NCBI GenBank assembly: GCA_041648735.1
Contig: JBAZOO010000007.1
Location: 51,786 to 115,785 of the forward strand
Origin: JBAZOO01 sp041648735
GTDB lineage: Bacteria > Verrucomicrobiota > Lentisphaeria > Oligosphaerales > CAITYL01
Direction of reading: 5' to 3'
Length of the DNA: 64,000 nt
The notes below the pieces were generated by a model. It saw nothing but the letters and a program-made list of their open reading frames with translations, was not told the origin of the DNA and searched no databases. How positions within the stretch are numbered: the first letter of the stretch is position 1; every line of letters starts with the position of its first letter. Of the stretch, positions 24,363 to 32,793 are shown piece by piece. Made by a program: the position numbers and the translations under genes.

Positions 24363-25586
24363 ATGTCCATCCGCCTCCGATCCTGGCTGCAACTGCTGGC
24401 GCTGAGCCTGGCCCACATCATGGTGGACATGGTGGGAGGGATGTTGCCGGCGATCCTCCCCGCCGTGCGTGAACAGCACGGGCTGTCGTTGCGGGCGGGC
24501 GTGGCGCTGGTGACGATCCTGAACCTGGCCTGCAACGTCGCCCAGCTTGGCACGGGGCCGTTGCGGGCGCGGCAGGCGCGGCCGCTGTTCATTCCGTTGG
24601 GGCTGCTGCTGGCGGGGGTGTTCTGCCTGCTGGGGTTCGTCCCGGCCGGGGTTCCGGCGGCCTTTCCGCTGCTGGCGGCGTTGCTGCTGGTGGCTGGAAC
24701 GGGCGTGGCGATGGTCCACCCGGAAGCGTTGCGGGGCACCCACGCCATTGCCGCCATTCCCGGCGCGGTGAGCACGCCGCTGTTCATGGTGGGCGGCTTT
24801 TTCGGGTTTGCCGCCGGTGCCTGGCTGGGGGCGCTGCTGGTCCAGCGCTGGGGTTTTGGGGGGCTGCTGGCGGTGTGGCTGCCGCTGCTGGCGGCGGGAG
24901 TGCTGGTGCGGGCGACGGGGGTGCGGCTGGCCGTGGAGCTGGGCGATGCGGCGGCGAATGTGGCGCCCCCGCCGCCGGTGGCGGCGGAAACGACCTTCGG
25001 CCGGGCGCCAGCCTCCTTCTGGCACCTGTTCGCCGTGGCCACGCCGTTGTGCTCCGGCGCCGCCATCTTCGTCGGCCTGCTGGCGACGCGGCTGAAGGAG
25101 CTGCAATTCAGCCTGGCCTTCGGCGGGTTCAGTTCCATGCTCTACGGGTTCGGCACGGCCGCCGGCGCGGTCGGGCTCGGCGTGCTCGGCCGGCGGTTCA
25201 GTGCGCCACGGCTGATCAAGCTGGCGTTGGCCGCGGGGTTGCCGGTGCTTGCCGCCTACCTGCTTTTGCTCCGCCATGGCGCCGCCTGCTGGCTGGCCTT
25301 CCCCGCGGGGTTGCTGCTGGGGGCCGGCTATCCGCAGCTCGTTGCGCTTGCCCGCACCGCTGGCAACGGGCCGGGGCTGGGGATGCGGATGGCCTGGATG
25401 GTTGGGGGTGCCTGGGGGGCGGCCAGCCTGCTGCTGCTTGCCGCCGGCCAGCTTGCCGACCGGGCTTCAGTCCAGGCCGGCCTGGCGGCGGGGTGGGGCT
25501 GCTATGCGGCGACCCTGTTCCTGGCCCTGCTCTGGCTGCGGACGCCGCGGCCAGCGCGGCGGCAACCGGCGCGGGTCAGACGTTGA
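24363..25586 (+). CDS. MFS transporter, Fsr-like
   Basis: A 407-residue membrane protein with about twelve hydrophobic segments. The N-terminus (ALSLAHIMVDMVGGMLPAIL) is the HxxxD pattern of the fosmidomycin-resistance (Fsr) branch of the major facilitator superfamily. A proton-driven efflux role is inferred from the family; the substrate is unknown. It is convergent with ychF and overlaps it by 11 bp at the 3' end. Confidence 0.8.
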   Translation: MSIRLRSWLQLLALSLAHIMVDMVGGMLPAILPAVREQHGLSLRAGVALVTILNLACNVAQLGTGPLRARQARPLFIPLGLLLAGVFCLLGFVPAGVPAAFPLLAALLLVAGTGVAMVHPEALRGTHAIAAIPGAVSTPLFMVGGFFGFAAGAWLGALLVQRWGFGGLLAVWLPLLAAGVLVRATGVRLAVELGDAAANVAPPPPVAAETTFGRAPASFWHLFAVATPLCSGAAIFVGLLATRLKELQFSLAFGGFSSMLYGFGTAAGAVGLGVLGRRFSAPRLIKLALAAGLPVLAAYLLLLRHGAACWLAFPAGLLLGAGYPQLVALARTAGNGPGLGMRMAWMVGGAWGAASLLLLAAGQLADRASVQAGLAAGWGCYAATLFLALLWLRTPRPARRQPARVRR

Positions 25587-26667
25587 AGAGGAAGTGGCAG
25601 ACGTCGCCGTCGCGCATGATGTAGCTCTTGCCCTCGACCCGGAGCTTGCCAGCGGCGCGGATGGCGGCTTCGGAGCCGTAGTGGTCGAGGTCATCAACGC
25701 TGTAGACTTCGGCGCGGATGAAGCCGCGTTCGAAGTCGGTGTGGATGACGCCGGCGGCCTGGGGGGCGGTGGCGCCCTGGGGGATGGTCCAGGCGCGGAT
25801 CTCGATCTGGCCGGCGGTGTAGTAGCTTTGCAGGCCGAGCAGTTCGTAGCCGGTGCGGGCGATGCTGTTGAGGGCCGATTCCTGGAGGCCGGCGGTGGCG
25901 AGCATTTCCTGCTGGTCGGCCGGTTCGAGCTGGGCGAGGTCGGCCTCGAAGCTGGCGCAGACGAAGGCGACCTTGCCGCCGCTCTTTTCCGCATGGGCCT
26001 TGACGGCCTGGGCGGCTGGCGTCTCGCCGTGGATGCCGGCTTCGTCAACGTTGGCGGCGTAGAGGACGCGCTTGGCGGTGACCAGCCCGGTTTCCCGGAG
26101 CAGCTTGCGCTCTTCCGGGTCGTGGCACTCCACCGTGCGCACCGGCTGGCCGGCGTTGAGCGCCGCCAGGCAGCGTTCGAGCAGGTGGGCGCGCTGGATT
26201 GCCTCCTTCTCCCCCTTCTTGATCCGGGCCCGCAGGTTGTCGAGCATCTTTTCGGCGACGCCGAGGTCGGCGAGCATCAGCTCGGTCTCGATCGTCTCGA
26301 TGTCGCGCAGCGGATCCACCGAGCCTTCCACGTGGGTGACGTTGTCGTCGGCGAAGCAGCGGACCACGTGCAGGACGGCGTCCACCTCGCGGATGTGGCT
26401 GAGGAACTTGTTGCCGAGGCCGGCGCCTTCGCTGGCGCCCTTGACGATGCCGGCGATGTCCACCACCTTGAGCAGGGCGGGGACGATCTTGTCCGTCTTG
26501 ATGTGCTTGTGGATGCGCTCCAGCCGCGCGTCGGGCACCGGCACGATGCCGACGTTCGGCTCGATGGTGCAGAACGGATAGTTGGCGGCATCGGCCCCGA
26601 CCTTGGTCAGGGCGTTGAAGAGGGTGCTCTTGCCGACGTTCGGCAATCCGACGATCCCGAGTTCCAC
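25576..26667 (-). CDS. ychF: redox-regulated ATPase/GTPase YchF
   Basis: A 363-residue OBG-family P-loop protein, exactly the usual length. G1 is GLPNVGKSTLFNAL, and the switch region is PFCTIEPNVGIVPVPD then VVDIAGIVKGASEGAGLGNK. The C-terminal TGS domain ends KSYIMRDGDVCHFLFNV. The start is a GTG at 26665-26667 with GGAGGT 7 bases upstream; longer frames upstream run into a satellite repeat. YchF binds ATP and associates with ribosomes. Confidence 0.96.
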   Translation of the reverse strand: MELGIVGLPNVGKSTLFNALTKVGADAANYPFCTIEPNVGIVPVPDARLERIHKHIKTDKIVPALLKVVDIAGIVKGASEGAGLGNKFLSHIREVDAVLHVVRCFADDNVTHVEGSVDPLRDIETIETELMLADLGVAEKMLDNLRARIKKGEKEAIQRAHLLERCLAALNAGQPVRTVECHDPEERKLLRETGLVTAKRVLYAANVDEAGIHGETPAAQAVKAHAEKSGGKVAFVCASFEADLAQLEPADQQEMLATAGLQESALNSIARTGYELLGLQSYYTAGQIEIRAWTIPQGATAPQAAGVIHTDFERGFIRAEVYSVDDLDHYGSEAAIRAAGKLRVEGKSYIMRDGDVCHFLFNV

Positions 26668-26772
26668 GTGAAAAACCTCCACGGCCACCGAGCGAGCGGC
26701 GGCCGGCTTGCTGCCCAGCCGGTTGCGGACTCCGCGGCGATTGCGGAAAAAGGGGGAATATAAACCCTCCCG

Positions 26773-26821
26773 CGATTTTCGATTGCCGATTGCCGATTTT
26801 CGATTGCCGATTGCCGAGTTG
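26773..26821. repeat. heptamer satellite, seven units
   Basis: CGATTTT, CGATTGC, CGATTGC, CGATTTT, CGATTGC, CGATTGC, CGAGTTG: a higher-order 21-bp period built from 7-bp units. Confidence 0.85.
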
Positions 26822-27015
26822 GGATCCACAAATTCCACGGATTTCCCCAAACAGCGGACGGCATCTCCCCGGCCCGGCGGGACGCCAGCGGGGGGCGGCC
26901 CGGGTTGGAGTTCACGCTTCAGCGTGGGCGGTTTGTGGGGCGAGGGGACAGGCAAAATGCCGAGCGGACTTTCCGTCCGCCCACTTTTTTCCGCGGAGAG
27001 TTGGCGGCGGCGGCG

Positions 27016-27021
27016 TATATT
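27016..27021 (+). promoter_or_regulatory. putative -10 (TATATT) for zwf
   Basis: TATATT 38 bp upstream of the zwf start. No clear -35. Confidence 0.35.
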
Positions 27022-27058
27022 GTGCCGACCGTCGGAACTGGGCTTGGAGACGCGGGCC

Positions 27059-28585
27059 ATGAAAATCATCCCCGACACCGCCATCACGGACCTTCTTTGC
27101 CAGGAGCAGCTTCCGGAGCCGTGCGGGCTGGTGATCTTCGGTGCCTCGGGGGACCTGACGCGGCGCAAGCTGCTCCCGGCCGTGTTCCATCTCCACCGGC
27201 GCGGCCTCCTGCCGGAGCGGTTCTTCCTCCTCGGGTTCGCCCGTTCCGCCAAGACGGACGCGGCGTTCCGCGAGGAGTTCGTCCGGGCCCTGCCAGCCGG
27301 CGAGGCGGCCGCGGCCCGGGCCTTTGCCGGCCGCCTCTTCTACCAGGCCGGCACCTACGACGACCAGGCGGCCTGCCGGGCGTTGGCGGACCGGCTGGCG
27401 GCGCTCGACCAGGCGGCGGGGACGGACGGCAACCTGCTGTTCTACCTGGCGACGCCGCCGGAGCTGGTCGCCCCGATCGTCGGGAACCTCGCGCCGGCCG
27501 GCCTGCTTCGGGAGGTGGCTGGCGGCGGCGGCTGGCGGCGGGTCGTCTTCGAGAAGCCGTTCGGCCACGACCGCGCCAGCGCCCGGGCCGTGGACGGCGA
27601 GCTGCGCCGGCATCTGGCCGAGGGGCAGATCTACCGCATCGACCATTACCTGGGGAAGGAGACGGTCCAGAACCTCTTCATGCTGCGTTTCGCCAACCTG
27701 ATCTTCGAGCCGCTGTGGAACAACCGCTACATTGACCAGGTGCAGATCACGGCGGCGGAGACGGTCGGGATCGAGCACCGGGCCGGCTACTTTGAGCGGA
27801 CCGGCCTGGTGCGCGACATGTTCCAGAACCACCTGCTCCAGCTTCTGGCCCTGACCGCCATGGAGCCGCCGACCAGCTTCGCCGCCGAAGCCGTGCTCGC
27901 CGCCAAGAACCAGGTCCTCGAATCGGTGCGGCCGTTCGCGGGGCGGGAGGAGATCGGCCGGCGCTGCGTCCGTGGCCAGTACGTGGCGGGGGGCGGCCAT
28001 CCGGGCTACCGGGAGGAGGAGGGGGTGGCGCCGGGGTCGGCCACCGAGACCTATGCCGCCGCCCAGTTCTTCATCGACAACTGGCGCTGGGGCGGCGTGC
28101 CGTTCTACCTGCGTTCGGGCAAGCGGCTGCCGGTGCGGCGCACCGAGATCGCCGTGGTCTTCAAGCCGGTGCCGTTCTCCATCTTCGCGCCGTTGCAGCC
28201 CACGGACTTGGCACGCAATGTCCTGGTGCTCAACGTCCAGCCGGACGAGGGGATCGAGCTGACCATCCAGGCCAAGCGCCCCGGGCCGAAGCTGTGCATG
28301 AGCCGCCTGACCTTGGACGTGAAATACCGCGAGGTCTTCCAGGCCAGCCCGCCGGAGGCGTACGAGCGGCTGCTGCACGACGCCATGCTGGGCGACCGCA
28401 CCCTGTTCATCCCCGCCACCTTCATTGACCACGCCTGGCGGCTCCTCGACCCCGTGCTCGAATGCTGGGCGGAGCCCTGCTGCCAGGCGGAATCGCCGCT
28501 CCACCCCTATCCCGCCGGCGGCTGGGGGCCGGCGGCCGCCGAGGCGCTGTTGCGGCGGGACGGCCGGGGCTGGCGCAACGATTAG
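27059..28585 (+). CDS. zwf: glucose-6-phosphate dehydrogenase
   Basis: A 508-residue cytoplasmic enzyme, normal length, that oxidises glucose-6-phosphate with NADP to start the oxidative pentose phosphate pathway. The nucleotide-binding site is VIFGASGDLTRRKLLPA (about residues 25-41). The active-site peptide is RIDHYLGKETVQN near 195. Substrate-binding and C-terminal features include FYLRSGKRLPVRRTEI. GGAGACGCGGGCC precedes the ATG. The Ppx/GppA gene follows by 56 bp. Confidence 0.96.
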   Translation: MKIIPDTAITDLLCQEQLPEPCGLVIFGASGDLTRRKLLPAVFHLHRRGLLPERFFLLGFARSAKTDAAFREEFVRALPAGEAAAARAFAGRLFYQAGTYDDQAACRALADRLAALDQAAGTDGNLLFYLATPPELVAPIVGNLAPAGLLREVAGGGGWRRVVFEKPFGHDRASARAVDGELRRHLAEGQIYRIDHYLGKETVQNLFMLRFANLIFEPLWNNRYIDQVQITAAETVGIEHRAGYFERTGLVRDMFQNHLLQLLALTAMEPPTSFAAEAVLAAKNQVLESVRPFAGREEIGRRCVRGQYVAGGGHPGYREEEGVAPGSATETYAAAQFFIDNWRWGGVPFYLRSGKRLPVRRTEIAVVFKPVPFSIFAPLQPTDLARNVLVLNVQPDEGIELTIQAKRPGPKLCMSRLTLDVKYREVFQASPPEAYERLLHDAMLGDRTLFIPATFIDHAWRLLDPVLECWAEPCCQAESPLHPYPAGGWGPAAAEALLRRDGRGWRND

Positions 28586-28641
28586 CCTGGCTCTTCCACC
28601 ACGAAGCCACGAAGTCCGACTTTCGCCCGGGAATTCTTCCC

Positions 28642-29607
28642 ATGTCCCTTTTGGCCGCCCTCGACCTTGGCTCCAACTCCGTCAAGCTGCTGCTCCTGGA
28701 GGCGCGGCCGGACGGCACGCTGGCGTTCCTGGCCGAGCCCAGCCGGGTGACCCGGCTGGCCGGCGGCGTCGCGGCCACCGGCCGGCTGGAGGAGGCGGCC
28801 ATGGCGGAGACGCTGGAGGCCATTGCCGGCTTCCTCCGGCTGCTCCCCGCCGGCCGCGGTGGCCGCGGGGTCGCCGTGGCCACCAGTGCGGTCCGGGATG
28901 CCGTCAACGGCGGCGAATTCCTGGAGCGGGTGCGGCGGCGGCTCGGGCCGGCGGCGGCGCCGCCGCGGCTGCTGACGGGGGAGGAGGAGGCGCAGACGGT
29001 CTTTGCCGGCGCCACGGACGGGCTCCGGCCGGAACTGCCCATCCTCTGCATTGACATTGGCGGCGGCTCCACCGAACTGGCGGCGGGCGGGGCGAGGGAG
29101 GGGTGTGCCTTCAGCCGCAGCCTCCCGCTCGGCTGCGTGCGGCAGGGGGAGCGTTTCGGGCTGCTCGGGCCGGGGGGCGCCGCGCCGGCGGCGGTGCGGG
29201 CCGCCGAGGCCGCCATCGAGGAACTGCTCCGGCCGGTGGCCGGTGAACTCCGCGGCCGCTTCGGCCGCTGCCAGGTGCTGGCGACGGGCGGCACGGCGGC
29301 GGTGCTGGGGCGGGTGGTCCTGGGGCTTTCCGACTACGACCGGGCGCGGCTGCATGGGCTGCGGGTGGGGGCGGAGCGGATCCGGGAGCTGGCGGCGACG
29401 CTGCTGCCGTTGGACCATGCCGCCCGCTGCGCCGTCCCCGGCCTGCCGGCCGACCGGGCGGCGGTGCTGCCCGCCGGGCTGTTGGCGCTCGGCGCGGCGC
29501 TGGCCCTGCTGGCCGCGGAGTCCGCAATGGTTTCCCTGCAAGGGCTGCGCCACGGCCTGGCGGTGCGGCTGCGGCGGGGCGAGCTGGCGCCGACCTGGGA
29601 ATGGTGA
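28642..29607 (+). CDS. Ppx/GppA-family phosphatase
   Basis: A 321-residue ASKHA-fold enzyme. Phosphate-binding loops are visible: LAALDLGSNSVKLLLLEA (N-terminus), VAVATSAVRDAVNG, and CIDIGGGSTELAAGG, with the catalytic Glu in LLTGEEEA. Family members hydrolyse polyphosphate or pppGpp, or both. At about 320 residues it is the short form without the C-terminal HD domain, so the preferred substrate is open. It follows zwf closely and may share its transcript. Confidence 0.9.
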   Translation: MSLLAALDLGSNSVKLLLLEARPDGTLAFLAEPSRVTRLAGGVAATGRLEEAAMAETLEAIAGFLRLLPAGRGGRGVAVATSAVRDAVNGGEFLERVRRRLGPAAAPPRLLTGEEEAQTVFAGATDGLRPELPILCIDIGGGSTELAAGGAREGCAFSRSLPLGCVRQGERFGLLGPGGAAPAAVRAAEAAIEELLRPVAGELRGRFGRCQVLATGGTAAVLGRVVLGLSDYDRARLHGLRVGAERIRELAATLLPLDHAARCAVPGLPADRAAVLPAGLLALGAALALLAAESAMVSLQGLRHGLAVRLRRGELAPTWEW

Positions 29608-29825
29608 AACCGGGAGTCAAAGCCTCTGAACCATTCTTGTCCACGAATTCCACGAATCCACACAAAGGGAAAAAAACTTTTTTGCCCACTAAAAACACGA
29701 AAGCCAAAGCCATTCAATAAAGATTCAAAACTACTAAAGAATGCTGATAATTCGCTGAATAACAAAACAATTTGCGAGATTCGCGGACAACCGGCTTCAT
29801 GAAGAGACCAGGTTAGTGGGGAAAA
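29608..29825. other. A/T-rich spacer
   Basis: Noticeably richer in A and T than its surroundings (for example GGGAAAAAAACTTTTTTG at about 29668-29685). It contains CCACGAATTCCACGAATCCA, a short repeated motif. Promoter elements for the nucleotidase gene are probably here but none is clear. Confidence 0.35.
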
Positions 29826-31379
29826 ATGCAAGAGCGACGCAACAATTTCCTGGCAATTCTGTTGGGGCTTTGGCTCCTGCCGTGGCTTCTTGGGGCGGCG
29901 GCGGCGGAGCTGGAAATCCAGGTCCTGAGCCTGACCGACACCCATGGCGCGGTGCGTTCGGGGGCGGAAAACGCCGGCCGCGGTGGCTGGCTGCGCCTGG
30001 CCAGCCTGATCCGGCGCGAACGGGCGGCGTTCGGGGCGGAACGGACTTTGCTCATTGACTGCGGCGACACGCTCCAGGGCGGCTTCGAGGCGGCGGCGAG
30101 CCGCGGCCGGATCGGCGTCGAGTTCCTGGCGGGGATCGGGGTGGATGTATGGGTGCCGGGCAACCATGACCTGGAGTTTGGGCTTGGCGAGTTCCGGGCG
30201 GCGGTGGATCGGCTGGGGGCGCGCGTCCTGGCGGGGAACCTGGCCCTCCCCGAGGATGCCAGCCGCCGCCTGGAACCGCTGCCGGCCTGGCGGCTGTTCG
30301 AGCGCAACGGGATCCGGGTCGCCGTGATCGGGGCCACGGCCAAGCACCTGGATCTGTGGCTGTGGGGCGATGCCGTCGCCGGCTACCGGGTGGAGAGCGC
30401 CGCGGCGCTGCTGGCGCGGGTGCTGCCGGCGGTGCATCGGGCCCGGCCGGACGTGATCGTGCTGGCGCTGCACCAAGGCTGGCAATTCAGTGACCCGCGG
30501 CAGGTCAACGAGGTCGCCGCCCTGGTCAAGCGTTATCCGGAACTGGACTTGGTGCTGGGCGGGCATACCCATCAATTGCATCCAGGCGAACGGATTGGGC
30601 CGCGCACTTGGTATGTGCAGTCGGGGTTTGGCGCCGACTGGCTGGGGCGCACCCGGCTCCGCTTCGACGCCGCCACCCGGACCGTGCTCGACCTGCGTTC
30701 CGAACTGCTGCCAGTCACGGCCGAGCTGCCAGAGGATCCGGTGCTGAAGGGGCGGCTGCGGCCGTTCCTGGCGGCGGCTGACCGCGCCGCCCGGGAGCCG
30801 GCCGGGTCGCTGGCGGCGCCGGTCCGGGCGGCCGGCGTCCCCGGGCAGGGTTGCGAGAGCAGCGAACTGCTCTGCGAGGCGCTGGCCTGGGCGACGGGCG
30901 CCGACGCCGTGCTGCATGGCAAGCTCAACGAGGCGTCGCTGCCCGCCGGGCCGCTGACGCGGCGGGACCTGTTCTTCCTCGTGCCGTATGAGAACAGCGT
31001 GGCGCTGGCCAGCGTGACCGTTGCCGAGTTGAAGCGGATCCTGGCGGAGCAACGGCGCACGGCTGCCGGCACGACCGCGTTCAACGGCCTTTGGGGGGTG
31101 GTTGCCGAGCTGGGGCCGGACGGGGAGGTGCGGCGGCTCACCCGGGCCGATGGCGCGCCGCTGGCCGATTCCGACCGCCTGACCCTGGCGCTGAACGGCT
31201 ATGTGGTGGCCGGGGCCGGCGGCCGCTTCCCCGAACTCCGGGCGATCCTCCGCCAGCCGGCGGCCCGGCTCCAGGACACTGGCCAGAACACGCGGGAGGC
31301 GCTGCGGCAGTTCCTTGTGCGCCATCCGGGCTGGCGCCCCGCCCCGCGGCGTTGGCTGCGGCGGTTGCCGGAGGGGTGA
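29826..31379 (+). CDS. 5'-nucleotidase / UDP-sugar hydrolase family protein
   Basis: A 517-residue exported metallophosphoesterase. A signal peptide (ILLGLWLLPWLLGAAAA) is followed by the calcineurin-like domain with metal ligands in LSLTDTHG, DCGDTLQGG, PGNHDLEFG and LGGHTHQLHP. The C-terminal 5'-nucleotidase domain (residues about 330-490) includes FNGLWG and LALNGYVVAGAGGRFPEL. It probably releases nucleosides or phosphate from nucleotides in the periplasm, by homology to UshA/CpdB-type enzymes. Exact substrate unknown. Confidence 0.88.
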   Translation: MQERRNNFLAILLGLWLLPWLLGAAAAELEIQVLSLTDTHGAVRSGAENAGRGGWLRLASLIRRERAAFGAERTLLIDCGDTLQGGFEAAASRGRIGVEFLAGIGVDVWVPGNHDLEFGLGEFRAAVDRLGARVLAGNLALPEDASRRLEPLPAWRLFERNGIRVAVIGATAKHLDLWLWGDAVAGYRVESAAALLARVLPAVHRARPDVIVLALHQGWQFSDPRQVNEVAALVKRYPELDLVLGGHTHQLHPGERIGPRTWYVQSGFGADWLGRTRLRFDAATRTVLDLRSELLPVTAELPEDPVLKGRLRPFLAAADRAAREPAGSLAAPVRAAGVPGQGCESSELLCEALAWATGADAVLHGKLNEASLPAGPLTRRDLFFLVPYENSVALASVTVAELKRILAEQRRTAAGTTAFNGLWGVVAELGPDGEVRRLTRADGAPLADSDRLTLALNGYVVAGAGGRFPELRAILRQPAARLQDTGQNTREALRQFLVRHPGWRPAPRRWLRRLPEG

Positions 31380-31392
31380 GGGCAAGATGGCT

Positions 31393-32682
31393 TCAGGCGG
31401 TGGCGAGGTTGCCGCCGAGGGCGCGGAGCAGGTCGGCGAATTCGGGGAAGGTGACGCCGGCGGCTTCGGCGGTGGTGACGGCCAGCCCCTCCGGCAGGCA
31501 GAGGCCGGCCAGGGCGAGGGCCATGACTACGCGGTGGTCGTGGTGCCCTTCGACGGTGACGCCGCCGTGGAGGGGCTGGCCGCCGCGGATTTCCAGGCCG
31601 TCGGGGCGTTCGGTGAGGTCGGCGCCGAGCTTGCGGAGTTCGCGGGCCATGACGGCGATGCGGTCGGTCTCCTTGATCCGGGCGTGGGCGACGTTGTGGA
31701 GGCGGGTGGTGCCGTGGGCGAAGCAGGCGGTGACGGCCATGGCCGGGAGGGCGTCGGGGGTGGCGTCGAGGTCGAGTTCCACCCCGTGCAGGCCGGCGGC
31801 GGGTGGGCGGACGCGGATGGCGTCGGCGGTGGCGTGGATGTCGGCGCCCATCTGGCGGAGGTAGGCGACGACGGCCTTGTCGCCCTGGACGTCGGTGAGG
31901 TCGAGGCCGCGGCAGGTCACGTCGTTGCCGGCGGCGAGGGCGCCGGCGCAGAGGAAGAAGCTGGCGGAGGAGAAGTCGGCGGGGATGCGGCGGTGGAAGG
32001 GGTGGTAGCGCTGGCCGCCGGGGATGCGGTAGTGGTGGCGGTCGGGGGTGGCGGTGAAGCGGATGTCCTGGCGGCGGAGCCAGTCGAGGGTCATCTCGAT
32101 GTAGGGTTGTTCCTTGAGTTCGCCGACGGTGATCTCGCTGTCGCCGCTGGCCAGGGGGCAGGCGAGGAGGAGGCTGGTGAGGTACTGGCTGGAGGGGGCG
32201 TCGAGGGTGGCGGCGCCGCCGCGGAGGGGGCCGCGGATGCGGAAGGGTGGGCAGCCGTTGCCGCGTTCGTCGCGGACGCTGGCGCCGAGCTGGCGGAGGG
32301 CGGCGGCGAGGGGGGCGCAGGGGCGGCGCTGGATCTGCGGGTCGCCGGTGAGGGTGATTTCGCGTTCGCCTTGGAGGGCGAGGAGGCCGAGGAGGATGTT
32401 GGTGGTGGTGCCGGAATTGCCGGTATCGATCCGGTCTTGGGTGAAGTGGAAGCGGCCACCGGTGCCGCGGACGCGCCAGCGGCCGGCTTCGCGGCTGACG
32501 TGGGCGCCGAGGATTTCGGCGGCCGCCAGGGCGGAGAGGGCGTCGGCGGAGAGGAGGGGCGCCTCGATCACGCTCTCGCCATCGGCGAGGGTGGCGATGA
32601 CCACCGCGCGGATGGTGTGGGACTTGGAGCCGGGGATGGCCACGCTGCCGCGCAGCGTCGAGGGACGGCAGAGGAAATTCAT
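31393..32682 (-). CDS. aroA: 3-phosphoshikimate 1-carboxyvinyltransferase (EPSP synthase)
   Basis: A 429-residue enzyme of the shikimate pathway, joining PEP to shikimate-3-phosphate. The N-terminal PGSKSHTIRAVVIATLADGE has the S3P/PEP-binding Lys and Ser, IDTGNSGTTTN the conserved loop, and IKETDRIAVMARELRKLGAD the C-terminal signature. The start ATG at 32680-32682 is 8 bp after the encoded CCA of tRNA-Val, with no Shine-Dalgarno sequence; a longer frame would translate through the tRNA and is rejected. Cotranscription with the tRNA is likely. Confidence 0.94.
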   Translation of the reverse strand: MNFLCRPSTLRGSVAIPGSKSHTIRAVVIATLADGESVIEAPLLSADALSALAAAEILGAHVSREAGRWRVRGTGGRFHFTQDRIDTGNSGTTTNILLGLLALQGEREITLTGDPQIQRRPCAPLAAALRQLGASVRDERGNGCPPFRIRGPLRGGAATLDAPSSQYLTSLLLACPLASGDSEITVGELKEQPYIEMTLDWLRRQDIRFTATPDRHHYRIPGGQRYHPFHRRIPADFSSASFFLCAGALAAGNDVTCRGLDLTDVQGDKAVVAYLRQMGADIHATADAIRVRPPAAGLHGVELDLDATPDALPAMAVTACFAHGTTRLHNVAHARIKETDRIAVMARELRKLGADLTERPDGLEIRGGQPLHGGVTVEGHHDHRVVMALALAGLCLPEGLAVTTAEAAGVTFPEFADLLRALGGNLATA

Positions 32683-32689
32683 GGGGTGG

Positions 32690-32766
32690 TGGTGGGCGGT
32701 GGGGGGCTCGAACCCTCGGCCTTCTGGGTGTAAACCAGACGCTCTGACCAACTGAGCTAACCGCCC
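32690..32766 (-). tRNA. tRNA-Val (anticodon TAC)
   Basis: On the minus strand: acceptor GGGCGGT with ACCGCCC, D-arm GCTC/GAGC, anticodon arm TCTGG-TTTACAC-CCAGA (TAC, reads GUA), T-loop TTCGAGC. CCA is encoded (32690-32692). The aroA start lies directly downstream. Confidence 0.93.
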
Positions 32767-32793
32767 GCGGGGGGCTTGGGTTGGGGGTGGGGA

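Larger units (their letters stand above)
26668..27058. other. divergent intergenic region ychF / zwf
   Basis: A 391-bp gap. It contains one GCGGACTCCGC 11-mer (26725-26735), a leftward TATATT (26757-26762), the heptamer satellite at 26773-26821 and the zwf -10 at 27016-27021. No gene is supported. Confidence 0.5.

Noticed and set aside
31201..32733. 510-codon plus-strand frame over aroA
   Set aside because: Antisense shadow of aroA, Gly/Ala/Glu repetitive, without motifs.
32683..32751. N-terminal extension of aroA
   Set aside because: It would translate through tRNA-Val; the ATG at 32682 fits the family.
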